From positions 3,038,001-3,102,000 of the forward strand of contig NC_015276.1 of the NCBI RefSeq assembly GCF_000192865.1: DNA of 64,000 nucleotides, read 5' to 3'. Made by a program: the position numbers and the translations under genes. Of this stretch, positions 15,657-23,117 are shown in pieces (the stretch's first letter is position 1; each line of letters begins with the position of its first letter). Under the pieces are notes generated by a model. The model ran no database searches, was not told the origin of the DNA, and worked only from the letters and a program-made list of their open reading frames with translations. This stretch comes from Marinomonas mediterranea MMB-1. Its GTDB lineage: Bacteria; Pseudomonadota; Gammaproteobacteria; Pseudomonadales; Marinomonadaceae.

Positions 15657-16613
15657 GTAAATTTCTCAGATCTAGACTTCATAAGCTTTAACAGCGAATC
15701 ATGAAAATCTCGGAAGATCAATTCACCCCAAACGCGAGAATAGACACTAAAATTGGTATTGTCGAGCAATCTAGTTTTCAGTGTTAAGACGGTATTGCCA
15801 GCACTGTCTTCCGAAAGATAGTATCCGCCATTTAACGGCGAGAAGTATTCGCCCCCGAGTTTTACGTACTTATCTAATGCATGATCTGGAATTGCTTCAG
15901 GATCGATATCGAACGAGTAAGTCATTTTTTTGTTCGGTTCCCAATGTGTAATAACTTCCCTGAATCCCCTTTCCCATTCACTAGTTCTTACAGCGCCAAT
16001 ACCTTCTGCGCTCATGCTAGCCTTAACCGGTCTTGGAACACCAATCAATGACGTAAGTGTTACATCAAATTCATCAGCTTGAATTAATTCAACCTCTCCA
16101 AGCTGCTTCCAAACCATACTTGGTGAAGCATAAATAGTAACACTGTTTTCAACTGTGTAGGTGTTAGTTAAATCTAAAAAATTCACCTCAATTGGTGCTA
16201 TCAAAATTGGCAATATTACTAGCGACATTAACGTAGAGTTTCTTTTGCTTGCGAGGTATCAATTAATATACCCTGCTGCAATACCTCCCAAACTAGAGAA
16301 AAACATAAACGCGGGAAGTACCGATGCAATACATATACTTCCCTCCAATAGAGTTACTACAGTAGCCAATAGGGCAAAGAAAATAGGCTGCCATGATATT
16401 GTATATCATTCTTCCTATGGGAAGATCGGGACTAACCTTGCATTCAAGGTGTATACGTATAAATCCGATTACAAACGGTAGAAAAAACATTAACGATACC
16501 ATCACCAGCCCTCCAACGTCTCGAAGAGCTTCTACCTCCCAAAAAATCCTGAGCGATAAGCCGTAAAGAACGCCGAGAATAATGCCTATATATTTTGGAT
16601 GTTTCGAATTCAT
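15608..16613 (-). pseudogene. Membrane-anchored SRPBCC protein gene broken by a frameshift and a stop
   Basis: Two pieces form one former gene of about 335 codons. The 5' piece (ATG at 16613) has membrane helices (IGIILGVLYGLSLRIFWEVE, GGLVMVSLMFFLPFVIGF). Near 16385 the hydrophobic coding shifts frame: a neighbouring frame continues PIFFALLATVVTLLEG..AGYIN, meets one TGA, then runs directly into the 3' piece. The 3' piece (206 codons from an internal ATG at 16228) is an SRPBCC/polyketide-cyclase-like domain: VENSVTIYASPSMVWKQLGE, EWERGFREVITHWEPNKKMT, a central hydrophobic cavity pattern and a C-terminal helix. The 3' piece could still be translated. It fills one cassette between attC 6 and attC 7. 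Confidence 0.7.
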
Positions 16614-16620
16614 CTTTTAC

Positions 16621-16720
16621 TCATAACCCCCTGTTAACAGGCAATAAAATAGTTGCTTAAAATAAGCAACTAAGGACAAAAAACAACTGTTTTTCATCCT
16701 TATTTAACAGCTTGTCAGGC
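16621..16720 (-). other. attC site 7
   Basis: TCATAAC at one end and GTCAGGC (a GTTAGGC variant) at the other bracket 100 bp. CTGTTAAC / TTAACAG, AATAAAATAGTTG and CAACTGTTTTTC arms can pair to give a long hairpin. Confidence 0.72.
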
Positions 16721-16723
16721 AAT

Positions 16724-17179
16724 TTATCCGCAATATACGTTGTGAGCAGAAACTAGACTGGCTACTGTTAAAACCATCATGACAACAGAATAAAAATATT
16801 TAACACTTATTGTACCACCCACCTCAGCATCAATAAAAGAGCTTAAACTTGGTTTTATATCATCTTTGATTTCAGGTGCAGATTCTTCCAGTTTTTTAAG
16901 TGCTTTAACACTGCTTTTTAACATCTCATTGTAATAACCTAAATCGAGTATCCAAATAGATATCCAAAAAAATGATAGAAATAGAAATGATACAAAAAGA
17001 AGTTCCCAATTTACCCCATCAGTATTTTTAGCAAAGACAGTAATGGCAGATGAAATAGCTGTTATTAATGCCAAAGCCTTGGTACGAATTTGAATTATAA
17101 GGGCGCTAAATTGATTTGTTATATCTTCGTATTTACTCCATAAATTAAAGAAATATTCATATTCTTGATTCTTTTCCAT
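16724..17179 (-). CDS. Cassette-encoded multi-helix membrane protein
   Basis: A 151-residue protein of no recognised family. A helical N-terminus (EYFFNLWSKYEDITNQFSAL) leads to a first membrane helix (about 33-50, TKALALITAISSAITVFA), a second at about 58-80 (LLFVSFLFLSFFWISIWILD), a charged helical cytoplasmic stretch (KALKKLEESAPEIKDDIKP) and a third helix near the C-terminus (YFYSVVMMVLTVASLVSA). The topology loosely resembles small SLATT-type or DUF4231-type membrane effectors, which I cannot confirm. Its ATG is 20 bp from attC 8 and its stop is 3 bp from attC 7. Confidence 0.68.
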   Translation of the reverse strand: MEKNQEYEYFFNLWSKYEDITNQFSALIIQIRTKALALITAISSAITVFAKNTDGVNWELLFVSFLFLSFFWISIWILDLGYYNEMLKSSVKALKKLEESAPEIKDDIKPSLSSFIDAEVGGTISVKYFYSVVMMVLTVASLVSAHNVYCG

Positions 17180-17199
17180 ACTATGAGACTCCCCTTGTT

Positions 17200-17262
17200 G
17201 CCTAACGATCTAAATAAGGGGATGCCGCATTTTGGCAGTCCCTTTTGAATTTTTTGTTATAG
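17200..17262 (-). other. attC site 8
   Basis: GCCTAAC matches the core perfectly and GTTATAG closes a 63-bp site. AAATAAGGGG / CCCTTTTGAATTT with an inner GCC/GGC tip forms the hairpin. The SUKH gene stop lies in the core. Confidence 0.85.
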
Positions 17263-17649
17263 CTTTTCAATTTCCTTGAATGTTTCCGCTAACTCTTGCA
17301 GTTCACCTGTTTCAGGTAGCCATAAATAAACCTGATTCTGAAACTGACCAGACTCTTTGATCAAAACCATTTTGTCACCAAGACCATTACTTGCAATTGC
17401 TACGGCTTGTTCTGGAAAATTACCAAAGCCTTTGCATGATTCAGTTTCATTTATAATGTGATTGCATGTTCGAGACAACCGCTTTCTATCAGAGGTATCT
17501 TTAATCGGATAGAACTCCCACTCATCTTCTTCTGTAGATGCCTCGCCACCATTATCCAATTTCATTGCTTCTCGATATTCGGAAGGCAACTTCGCTCCCA
17601 AAACTTTCTCGGTTTGGGATAATTGTTCTTCTGATAAGTTAAATGGCAC
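17257..17649 (-). CDS. SMI1/KNR4 (SUKH) family immunity-like protein
   Basis: This 130-residue soluble acidic protein begins MPFNLSEEQLSQTEKVLGAK followed by LPSEYREAMKLDNGG, the classic SUKH opening in which ILP..Y...L...NGG is conserved. A later IASNGLGDKMVLI and VYLWLPETGELQELAETF complete the fold. SUKH proteins commonly act as immunity proteins against contact-dependent or polymorphic toxins; the cognate toxin is not in this window. The ATG and the stop fit tightly between attC 9 and attC 8, so it is a complete cassette gene. Confidence 0.85.
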   Translation of the reverse strand: MPFNLSEEQLSQTEKVLGAKLPSEYREAMKLDNGGEASTEEDEWEFYPIKDTSDRKRLSRTCNHIINETESCKGFGNFPEQAVAIASNGLGDKMVLIKESGQFQNQVYLWLPETGELQELAETFKEIEKL

Positions 17650-17671
17650 TTACCTCTCCTTGGCTATAATT

Positions 17672-17763
17672 ACCTAATAATGGGCAAAAAATTGTTGGCT
17701 AAAATTTTTAGGAACGAAGAAAGCGGCCAACTGTTTTTTACCTTATTATTTAGCTTGTTATAT
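17672..17763 (-). other. attC site 9 (mutated core)
   Basis: ACCTAAT replaces the expected RYYYAAC, and GTTATAT closes 92 bp. TAATAATGGGCAAAAAATTG and the CAACTGTTTTTTACC / TTATTA side pair well, so the site is real, but the AAC to AAT change may impair recombination. Confidence 0.72.
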
Positions 17764-18018
17764 AGCATGAGCTTCCACAAAATATGATTTATTTTTGAAG
17801 TCCCACGCAATGTTATTGATAGTGTAATTTTCAATAAATTTAACATTCTCTTTTTTAATAGGGTAACAATCAAACATTGGATTTCGATTGTTTGGCTCAT
17901 TGAGCTCATTTTGAAACTTTACGAGATCAAAAGATTTTAAATCGTATTCAGCAATCAACTCTTCTGTTTTTTTCAAAAAATTCTGTGATGTAGCGCCTAA
18001 CTTTGAAAGCATCATCAA
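17758..18018 (-). CDS. Cassette-encoded hypothetical protein
   Basis: An 86-residue soluble protein, unrecognised. It reads MMMLSKLGATSQNFLKKTEE, then LIAEYDLKSFDLVKFQNELN and a C-terminal NIAWDFKNKSYFVEAHAI. Several ATG codons cluster at the start. The TAA stop overlaps the attC 9 core and the start lies 14 bp from attC 10, so the ORF fills its cassette. No membrane segment or known motif is seen. Confidence 0.6.
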   Translation of the reverse strand: MMMLSKLGATSQNFLKKTEELIAEYDLKSFDLVKFQNELNEPNNRNPMFDCYPIKKENVKFIENYTINNIAWDFKNKSYFVEAHAI

Positions 18019-18031
18019 TCATTGATTTACC

Positions 18032-18118
18032 ATATAACGCCTACCATAAGAGGCGCGCGGCTTTTTCCGCGTCCAGCCTAGGTCTTTTTGTGGGCTAATC
18101 TTAATGGTTTTGTTATGA
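18032..18118 (-). other. attC site 10
   Basis: ATATAAC and GTTATGA cores bracket 87 bp, with CCATAAG / CTTAATGG boxes inside. The next gene's stop is inside the core. Confidence 0.75.
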
Positions 18119-18373
18119 GGTTTTGTCATAGTACGCTCCCATCATTTTATCTAGCTTTTTCATGTCTGGGTCACGTTCAAATTTGTCGGGGTCTCTTTCA
18201 AAACACATTTCAATATAATTATGGACGATTTTAAAATCTCTAAGATTAGAAATAACCCCTTTTTTCAAGATAGGGTTTATTTGAAATTTAAATACATTTC
18301 GATCCAATACGAAAACCCCATATCTGAAAAGTAAAAATACAACAATTATGGTTAGTAGAAAAATAATCAGCAT
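18113..18373 (-). CDS. Cassette-encoded single-pass membrane protein
   Basis: An 86-residue protein with one N-terminal membrane helix (LIIFLLTIIVVFLLFRYGVF, about residues 2-21) and a charged C-terminal domain containing the near-duplicate FERDPDKFERDPDMKK. The family is not recognised. It starts 17 bp from attC 11 and its stop overlaps the attC 10 core, the normal cassette layout. Confidence 0.62.
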   Translation of the reverse strand: MLIIFLLTIIVVFLLFRYGVFVLDRNVFKFQINPILKKGVISNLRDFKIVHNYIEMCFERDPDKFERDPDMKKLDKMMGAYYDKTS

Positions 18374-18389
18374 ATTTTAAATATCTGCC

Positions 18390-18446
18390 TCATAACAATT
18401 AATGGTTATAGTGCGGCGCAGCCGCAGTTATAACCGTCTGTTGAAC
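18390..18446 (-). other. attC site 11
   Basis: TCATAAC and GTTGAAC (perfect GTTRRRY) bracket 57 bp. GGTTATA..GCGGC and GCCGC..TTATAACC make a very stable hairpin. Nearly identical to attC 13, and likewise followed directly by IS91-type sequence. Confidence 0.88.
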
Positions 18447-18679
18447 TGCCGCGTCTTTATATAGGGAATTTGCTTTTTTCATGATGTGACGTCCCTGTGT
18501 TTTTGCGGTGTGTTTTCGAGTGCTCTTGCCTTTAAATCAGGCTAAGAAGACTCTTTTTGATCGTTTACTATCGTCTATCTCTATAGTTTTACCCAGATGC
18601 TAGGCGATTGGCAAGCCTAATCCCTCAAGCTCTTTGACCTGATTCTATTTTCGCTGACGTTCGTGTTCGTTTTATGCAA

Positions 18680-19203
18680 CTAGCCTGTTCTTAATCTTTC
18701 TCGCTTCCAACGGTTCGAGGTGACTTCGCCTATGTAGTGTGCCGACGAGTCACCGCACGCAGGGCAATGACATCCTATTACCGGAGACTCCTGTTGGGTG
18801 CTTTTTTCTTCCGGCTCCTTTTTCTCTTTTTCAGGACGGGGCGTGTCTTGTTCTCGTATTTTTAATAGGCTCTTTCGTCGGATCGCATTCGACATATAGC
18901 CGTAGTGTCTCACTCGCATGAACCCTTTCGGCAGGACGTGAAGCAAAAACCGTCTTAGCAGCTCTTCGGGTGTGAGTGTCATCTGGCTTTGTGTATTCGT
19001 TCGGTAGTCTTTGTACGATAAGCGAACATGCTCACCATCCCAAGACTGAAGACGGTGATTACTCAGGCCAATACGATGTGTATAGCGAGCAAGGTAGCGG
19101 ATCAGGGTCTCTTGGTATTCCAGTGCGGATTTGCAATACACTACCCAAGGAACAGACATCAGTTCATTTAGTTTAGAAGTAAGCTGATGCTGTGTAACAC
19201 CTT
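18680..19203 (-). pseudogene. IS91-family transposase, C-terminal fragment
   Basis: The translation includes YCKSALEYQETLIRYLARYT, HRIGLSNHRLQSWDGEHVRL then SYKDYR and LLRRFLLHVLPKGFMRVRHY. These are hallmark segments of the Y2 rolling-circle transposases of the IS91/IS801 group. A C-terminal Lys/Glu-rich stretch precedes a zinc-binding-like IGCHCPACG. About 170 residues remain of roughly 400; the catalytic N-terminal portion is missing. An internal ATG (19159) opens a 159-residue ORF, but the element is inactive. Confidence 0.85.
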
Positions 19204-19654
19204 CTAATTCGCCTTCCCTTCTCTGATTTTAATGCAGCTGTTTTTACCATCCAGATCTGACACCTTAAGCCTAACAATCTCTCCCGCTCTCATGCCTGTG
19301 GCATAAGCCAGCATCATCGCTGCTTTCGCCTTTCCTCGTTCACAGGCTGAGATCATTCGATGTACTTCGTTTGGATAAAGGAGATCAGGAATACGCTGTT
19401 GTTTATTGGGGTGAGGTAAAGCAACTCTTAAACGGTTTCTAGACAGCACCTTCTGGTACAAAAAGTTCAGAGCATGAACACTCTGTCGGCAACTTGACCA
19501 ACTCCAGTCCCTGATCCCGTATAAGGTGTAGGATATAACGCTCTATATCTGCCCGCCGGATACGGTCGGGCGGCAGGTTAAAATAGCGTGACGCTTCACC
19601 AATCTGATAAAGATAGGCTTTTTGAGTCAGGGGGGATAACCCTTCAAGGGTCAT
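19204..19654 (-). pseudogene. Tyrosine recombinase fragment, frameshifted and truncated
   Basis: Two overlapping frames make one recombinase N-terminal half. The first (from ATG 19654) reads LSPLTQKAYLYQIGEASRYF and RRADIERYILHLIRDQGL, a SAM-like N-terminal domain. The second reads FLYQKVL-like YQKVLSRNRLRVALPHP and MLAYATGMRAGEIVRLKVSD with the first catalytic Arg. A frameshift near 19450-19490 separates them. The sequence stops after KIREGK, before the HxxR and Tyr region. It is associated with the IS91 remnant, not a convincing integron integrase. Confidence 0.8.
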
Positions 19655-19729
19655 TGTATCAATGATTTTTGATGTAACGCAGACATATTAACTCTCCTAT
19701 AATGAATTAACAGGACAGTTAAGTCTGGT

Positions 19730-19836
19730 CGCTAACGACTAATTTGGGGTATTCAAAGAACGCTCCGCGAAGCGGCTTAGTTCAACGCCTAAATCACCCG
19801 CCGACAAAGGAGGTCGGGGGCATTTAATTGTTAGAG
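19730..19836 (-). other. attC site 12
   Basis: CGCTAAC and GTTAGAG bracket 107 bp. Internal hairpins CGCTCCGCGAAGCGGC and CCGCCGAC / GTCGGGGG are visible, but the L boxes pair less clearly than in the other sites. The stop codon of the downstream cassette gene lies inside. Confidence 0.6.
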
Positions 19837-21002
19837 CTTCCTTCATAGGCTGAGTGCTGACAAGATTCTTCACGCTTTCGATACTTGCCTTTGCAACTCC
19901 TATTGAATCCGGCTAAAAAATATCCAGCCAAGGCCCTGCTTTCGAACTGTTCAGACAGCTTATCCATAATCTGAAAATAATGACGAGAATTATTTACACT
20001 ATACATGTAAGGCGCTCCTGTATATTCAAGCAAATTTTCCGGAGTACCTTCTGGCTTAAATGTATGGGTAGAATTTGTAGTCGTATTGATAATCGCTAGA
20101 GACTCTATAAATGTTCGTTTTGCAAAAATATCGCTTTCATCGCATCTATATACGATCTGTGCCGCGTAAGTAGTTTGAATGTTGGGTTCAATCCGCCTAT
20201 CCACAACGTCATATACTTTGTATACAACCTCCTTGCTTTCTCCGCCATAACTGCGTTTAAACTGCAGGTTGCCACCCCCACCAATAGCTGCGACCCCAAA
20301 CGCAGAAATTAACGCTTTGTCCGCTTCAGAGAGGGTTCCGAAGTTTTTTCTTTCATCTCGCTCAATTTTTTGACCACAGGAAGTATTAATAGCTTTAGCT
20401 TCAGAGCTTGTAAGGCCATATCTAGGATGACGAAGAGTAGCATATGTGACCACAGATTTATGGTTAAGCTTCTCCAGCTGATCCTTGCTTATATAGCCAG
20501 TAACCTCATCAACAGAGTTTCTGTTGCCTCTGTTTCCAACAAGCCTATAAACTTCTGTTCCCGCAATGTTTAACTCCTCTGCCTTGAATACTTCACCAGC
20601 ATTAATTTTCAACAACTGGTCATCATCTTGTTGATCGCATTGAATACTGAAACACACTGAATGGGATTTGTTGAATATAATATCTTGATCCCCAAACACA
20701 GTTTTGAACGGACCTTTTGATACAGCTCTTTCAAGCAAAAAGACTCTTACGCCGTCTTGAGTTGTAGCCGCTAAGTATTGCTTTCCTACTTTTAGGTCAG
20801 GTTCTTCTTTGTCTATATCAAACAATAAAAATGTCCTTGGTATAAAGGTGATAATTCTATATTTATCTCCCTCTTTCTTGGTTGCCAACCCGAAAGTTTC
20901 AACTAAAGTGACATGCGCATTATCTGCGCCGTTTGCTAGAACACTCACAGAGAATAGCGAAAGTGCCGCCATCAAAATAAGGGTGTAAATTGCTTGTTTC
21001 AT
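19824..21002 (-). CDS. Exported hypothetical protein of a two-gene cassette
   Basis: A 392-residue protein with a clear signal peptide (MKQAIYTLILMAALSLFSVS, then VLANGAD, cleavage expected after ALA-like VLA). The mature part is beta-rich and has at least five cysteines (SVCFSIQCDQQ, TSCGQKI, YRCDESD, RSCKGKY, ESCQHS), consistent with a periplasmic or outer-membrane-facing protein with disulfides. No family is recognised. It lies 27 bp downstream of the gene at 21030 on the same strand with no attC between, so the two form one unusually large, 1.7-kb cassette and may act together. Confidence 0.75.
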   Translation of the reverse strand: MKQAIYTLILMAALSLFSVSVLANGADNAHVTLVETFGLATKKEGDKYRIITFIPRTFLLFDIDKEEPDLKVGKQYLAATTQDGVRVFLLERAVSKGPFKTVFGDQDIIFNKSHSVCFSIQCDQQDDDQLLKINAGEVFKAEELNIAGTEVYRLVGNRGNRNSVDEVTGYISKDQLEKLNHKSVVTYATLRHPRYGLTSSEAKAINTSCGQKIERDERKNFGTLSEADKALISAFGVAAIGGGGNLQFKRSYGGESKEVVYKVYDVVDRRIEPNIQTTYAAQIVYRCDESDIFAKRTFIESLAIINTTTNSTHTFKPEGTPENLLEYTGAPYMYSVNNSRHYFQIMDKLSEQFESRALAGYFLAGFNRSCKGKYRKREESCQHSAYEGSSNN

Positions 21003-21029
21003 TTGGATAGCCTCTATTTTCTATTTCCA

Positions 21030-21554
21030 CTATTCAGGAAGTAAATCAATAGCAGAAGTTTTAATAATTTTTAGAAGGGCGCCGTATTTTATCTTTAATG
21101 CATTTAGATCTTCTTGGTACTCTTCTATCTTTCCACTATCGAACGATCTTAATTTAGTATTCAATGCGGTAATTTGAGCAACAAAGGCTGTAGATTCTGC
21201 GGCAATACTACTTCTATGCACCGATAAAACCTCAACACTTGATTCTATCCGAACTCTTAGCAAGAGAAGTTGTTGCTCCTTCACTTGGGTGGGTGGGAGT
21301 ACCAAAGATATAGATTCCGCAATCACAGAAACGTAATCTGAGAAAGTAGATTGTAATATTTTCGCTTCATTGAGAACAAAGCCGCTATCTAGGCGCAGTA
21401 TTGCCTCTCTTTCTATCTGTTCTCGCTGGTTGGTATCGGAGCACTTCTGCACTCCAAAAACAATCAATGCGGCCATCAAACCAAAAACAAGCTTATCGAT
21501 AATATTTTTTACTACTTCTTCTTTTACTAGCTGTTTAAGATCAGTCATAGACAT
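21030..21554 (-). CDS. Single-pass membrane coiled-coil protein of a two-gene cassette
   Basis: This 174-residue protein has a short cytoplasmic start (MTDLKQLVKEEVVKNIIDK), a membrane helix (about residues 22-37, LVFGLMAALIVFGVQKC) and a long, charged, heptad-like periplasmic helix region (QREQIEREAILRLDSG onward to KIKYGALLKIIK). No family is recognised. It starts 19 bp from attC 13 and is followed by the exported-protein gene in the same cassette, which suggests a joint envelope function. Confidence 0.7.
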   Translation of the reverse strand: MSMTDLKQLVKEEVVKNIIDKLVFGLMAALIVFGVQKCSDTNQREQIEREAILRLDSGFVLNEAKILQSTFSDYVSVIAESISLVLPPTQVKEQQLLLLRVRIESSVEVLSVHRSSIAAESTAFVAQITALNTKLRSFDSGKIEEYQEDLNALKIKYGALLKIIKTSAIDLLPE

Positions 21555-21573
21555 TCCTGAGGGTAGCTTCTAG

Positions 21574-21630
21574 CTCTAACAATTAATGGTTATACGGCGG
21601 CGCAGCCGCAGTTATAACCGTCTGTTGAAC
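21574..21630 (-). other. attC site 13 (proximal end of the array)
   Basis: CTCTAAC and GTTGAAC bracket 57 bp, nearly identical to attC 11. It has the same GGTTATA / TATAACC arms and GCGGC..GCCGC tip. IS91-type sequence begins directly after the core. Confidence 0.87.
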
Positions 21631-22000
21631 GGCCGCGTCTTTATATAGGGAATTTGCTTTTTTCATGATGTGACGTCCCTGTGTTTTTGCGGTGTGTTTT
21701 CGAGTGCTCTTGCCTTTAAATTAGGCTAAGAAGACTCTTTTTGATCGTTTTTTATCGTCTATCTCTATAGTTTTACCCAGATGCTAGGCAATTGGCAAGC
21801 CTAATCCCTCAAGCTCTTTGACCTGATTCTGTTTTCGCTGACGTTCCTGTTCGTTTTATGCTACTAGCCTGTTCTTAATCTTTCTCGCTTCCAACGGTTC
21901 AAGGTGAATTCGCCTATGTAGTGTGCCGACGCGTCACCGCACGCAGGGCAGTGGCATCCCGTTACCGGAGAGTCCTGTTGGGTGCTTTTTTCTTCCGCTT
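21631..22000 (-). mobile_element. IS91-family 3' end, second partial copy
   Basis: About 370 bp match 18447-18819 with only scattered differences. It comprises the element's 3' non-coding end and the last codons of the transposase (around the CHCPACG region). Similarity ends abruptly near 22001. Together with attC 13 it duplicates the attC 11 plus IS91-end unit. Confidence 0.85.
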
Positions 22001-22135
22001 ATCCTTATCTTTTTCAATTCATGCCTTTCAGCCAATAGACCTCCCTTTTTTGTATTCGAGACAAAAGTATTTCAAAAAAGTGTGAGACTAGTGCTAACTT
22101 GCTGCGTATATACCCTATGACACTAGGAGAGCACG

Positions 22136-22312
22136 ATGTTTTCAATATTCAAAAAAGACCCAAAGAAAAAGCTTAATAAGCAATATTCGGAAAAGCTCGA
22201 GTTGGCGATGAAAGCACAGCGCAATGGGGATATTAAAGGGTATTCTATGCTGACGTCTGAGGCAGAGGATATTTATAAAGAAATTCAAAAATTGGAAGCA
22301 ACACCCAATTAG
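22136..22312 (+). CDS. DUF6435-type small protein
   Basis: A 58-residue protein reading MFSIFKKDPKKKLNKQYSEK, LELAMKAQRNGDIKGYSMLT and SEAEDIYKEIQKLEATPN. The FK.DP.KKL.K.Y...L..AM.AQRNGDI.GY..L..EAE pattern is that of a widespread small helical family (DUF6435). GGAGAG lies 6-11 bp before the ATG. The function is unknown. It is the first chromosomal gene to the right of the cassette island. Confidence 0.82.
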   Translation: MFSIFKKDPKKKLNKQYSEKLELAMKAQRNGDIKGYSMLTSEAEDIYKEIQKLEATPN

Positions 22313-22423
22313 AGCGAATAACGGTACGTTTTGTGGCTGTGATCTAAATCGCTGTGTCTAAGCCGCTTTGACCTAAATAGCGTTGATATATAGCGTCATA
22401 GAGCAAGCTCAAGCAGATACAAA

Positions 22424-22459
22424 AAAACCGCACGGGGCAGCGATGCCAAGTGCGGTTTT
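22424..22459. terminator. Rho-independent terminator between DUF6435 and cheW
   Basis: The AAAACCGCAC / GTGCGGTTTT stem with a 16-nt loop can serve both convergent genes, with an A-run on the left and a short T-run on the right. Confidence 0.8.
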
Positions 22460-22481
22460 AGCGTTTAGCGAGTAATAACGC

Positions 22482-22994
22482 TTAGATCATTGCTTCAATG
22501 CCTAGCGCTTCATTACTTTCAAACATACGGTTAAGGTCAAGCAGGATAACCAACTCTTCCTCTTTTTGATATACGCCTTGAATAAACATCAGCGCTTCAT
22601 CGTTACCGACGCTTGGGCTTTGTTCGATCTCGCCCTGATACAAGTAGAATACTTCTTGTACAGCATCAACCAACATACCAATCTGCTCGCCATCATGTTC
22701 GATGATGATGATTCGGGTATCGTCGCTAATGGTGCACTCTGGCAGCCCAAAACGAACACGAGTATCAACAACGGTCACGACGTTACCGCGAAGGTTTACA
22801 ATACCAAGAACATACATCGGCGCGCCTGGTACAGGTGCGATTTCACTGTAACGCAATACTTCTTTGATTTGCATTACGTTGATACCGTATGTTTCTTCCA
22901 ACAACTTAAAGGTTAGATATTGGAGCAGTTCGCCTTTACTACTCTCAGAGGCTAACCCTTTTCCAGATTCTTTAATAGTCGCTATCTCAGACAT
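22482..22994 (-). CDS. cheW: Chemotaxis coupling protein CheW
   Basis: This 170-residue cytoplasmic adaptor links chemoreceptors to CheA. After an about 24-residue extension come LQYLTFKLLEETYGINVMQI and KEVLRYSEIAPVPGAPMYVL, then GIVNLRGNVVTVVDTRVRFG, the textbook CheW SH3-like core with the NLRG receptor/CheA-contact motif. The C-terminal VILLDLNRMF is intact. It is a stand-alone gene; no cheA or cheY is nearby, so it probably serves receptors encoded elsewhere, possibly including the two in this window. Confidence 0.96.
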   Translation of the reverse strand: MSEIATIKESGKGLASESSKGELLQYLTFKLLEETYGINVMQIKEVLRYSEIAPVPGAPMYVLGIVNLRGNVVTVVDTRVRFGLPECTISDDTRIIIIEHDGEQIGMLVDAVQEVFYLYQGEIEQSPSVGNDEALMFIQGVYQKEEELVILLDLNRMFESNEALGIEAMI

Positions 22995-23117
22995 GGCCTA
23001 CTTCCATACTCATTATATTTGGGCGACTGGAGAATCTACATGTAGATCCCCCAGATACCAGACTCATTTACATGATAGCTAAAACTTCACTATCTAGCCC
23101 AGAAATTTGCGTAACAA

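Larger units (their letters stand above)
18447..19690 (-). mobile_element. Internally deleted IS91-family element with associated tyrosine recombinase
   Basis: The block contains, in the minus direction, a broken tyrosine recombinase followed by the C-terminal part of an IS91-type transposase and its 3' non-coding end. The middle is deleted at about 19204-19210. Some IS91 elements carry such a recombinase next to the transposase. The 3' end abuts attC 11. Boundaries are approximate. Confidence 0.75.

Noticed and set aside
19204..19654. Tyrosine recombinase fragments as the integron integrase
   Set aside because: They read in the same direction as, and directly upstream of, an IS91-type transposase remnant. 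The part that would carry the IntI-specific insert and the catalytic Tyr is missing, so IntI identity cannot be supported.
10741..21630. CRISPR array
   Set aside because: The repeated elements differ in sequence and length and are separated by genes; they are attC sites, not identical repeats with uniform spacers.
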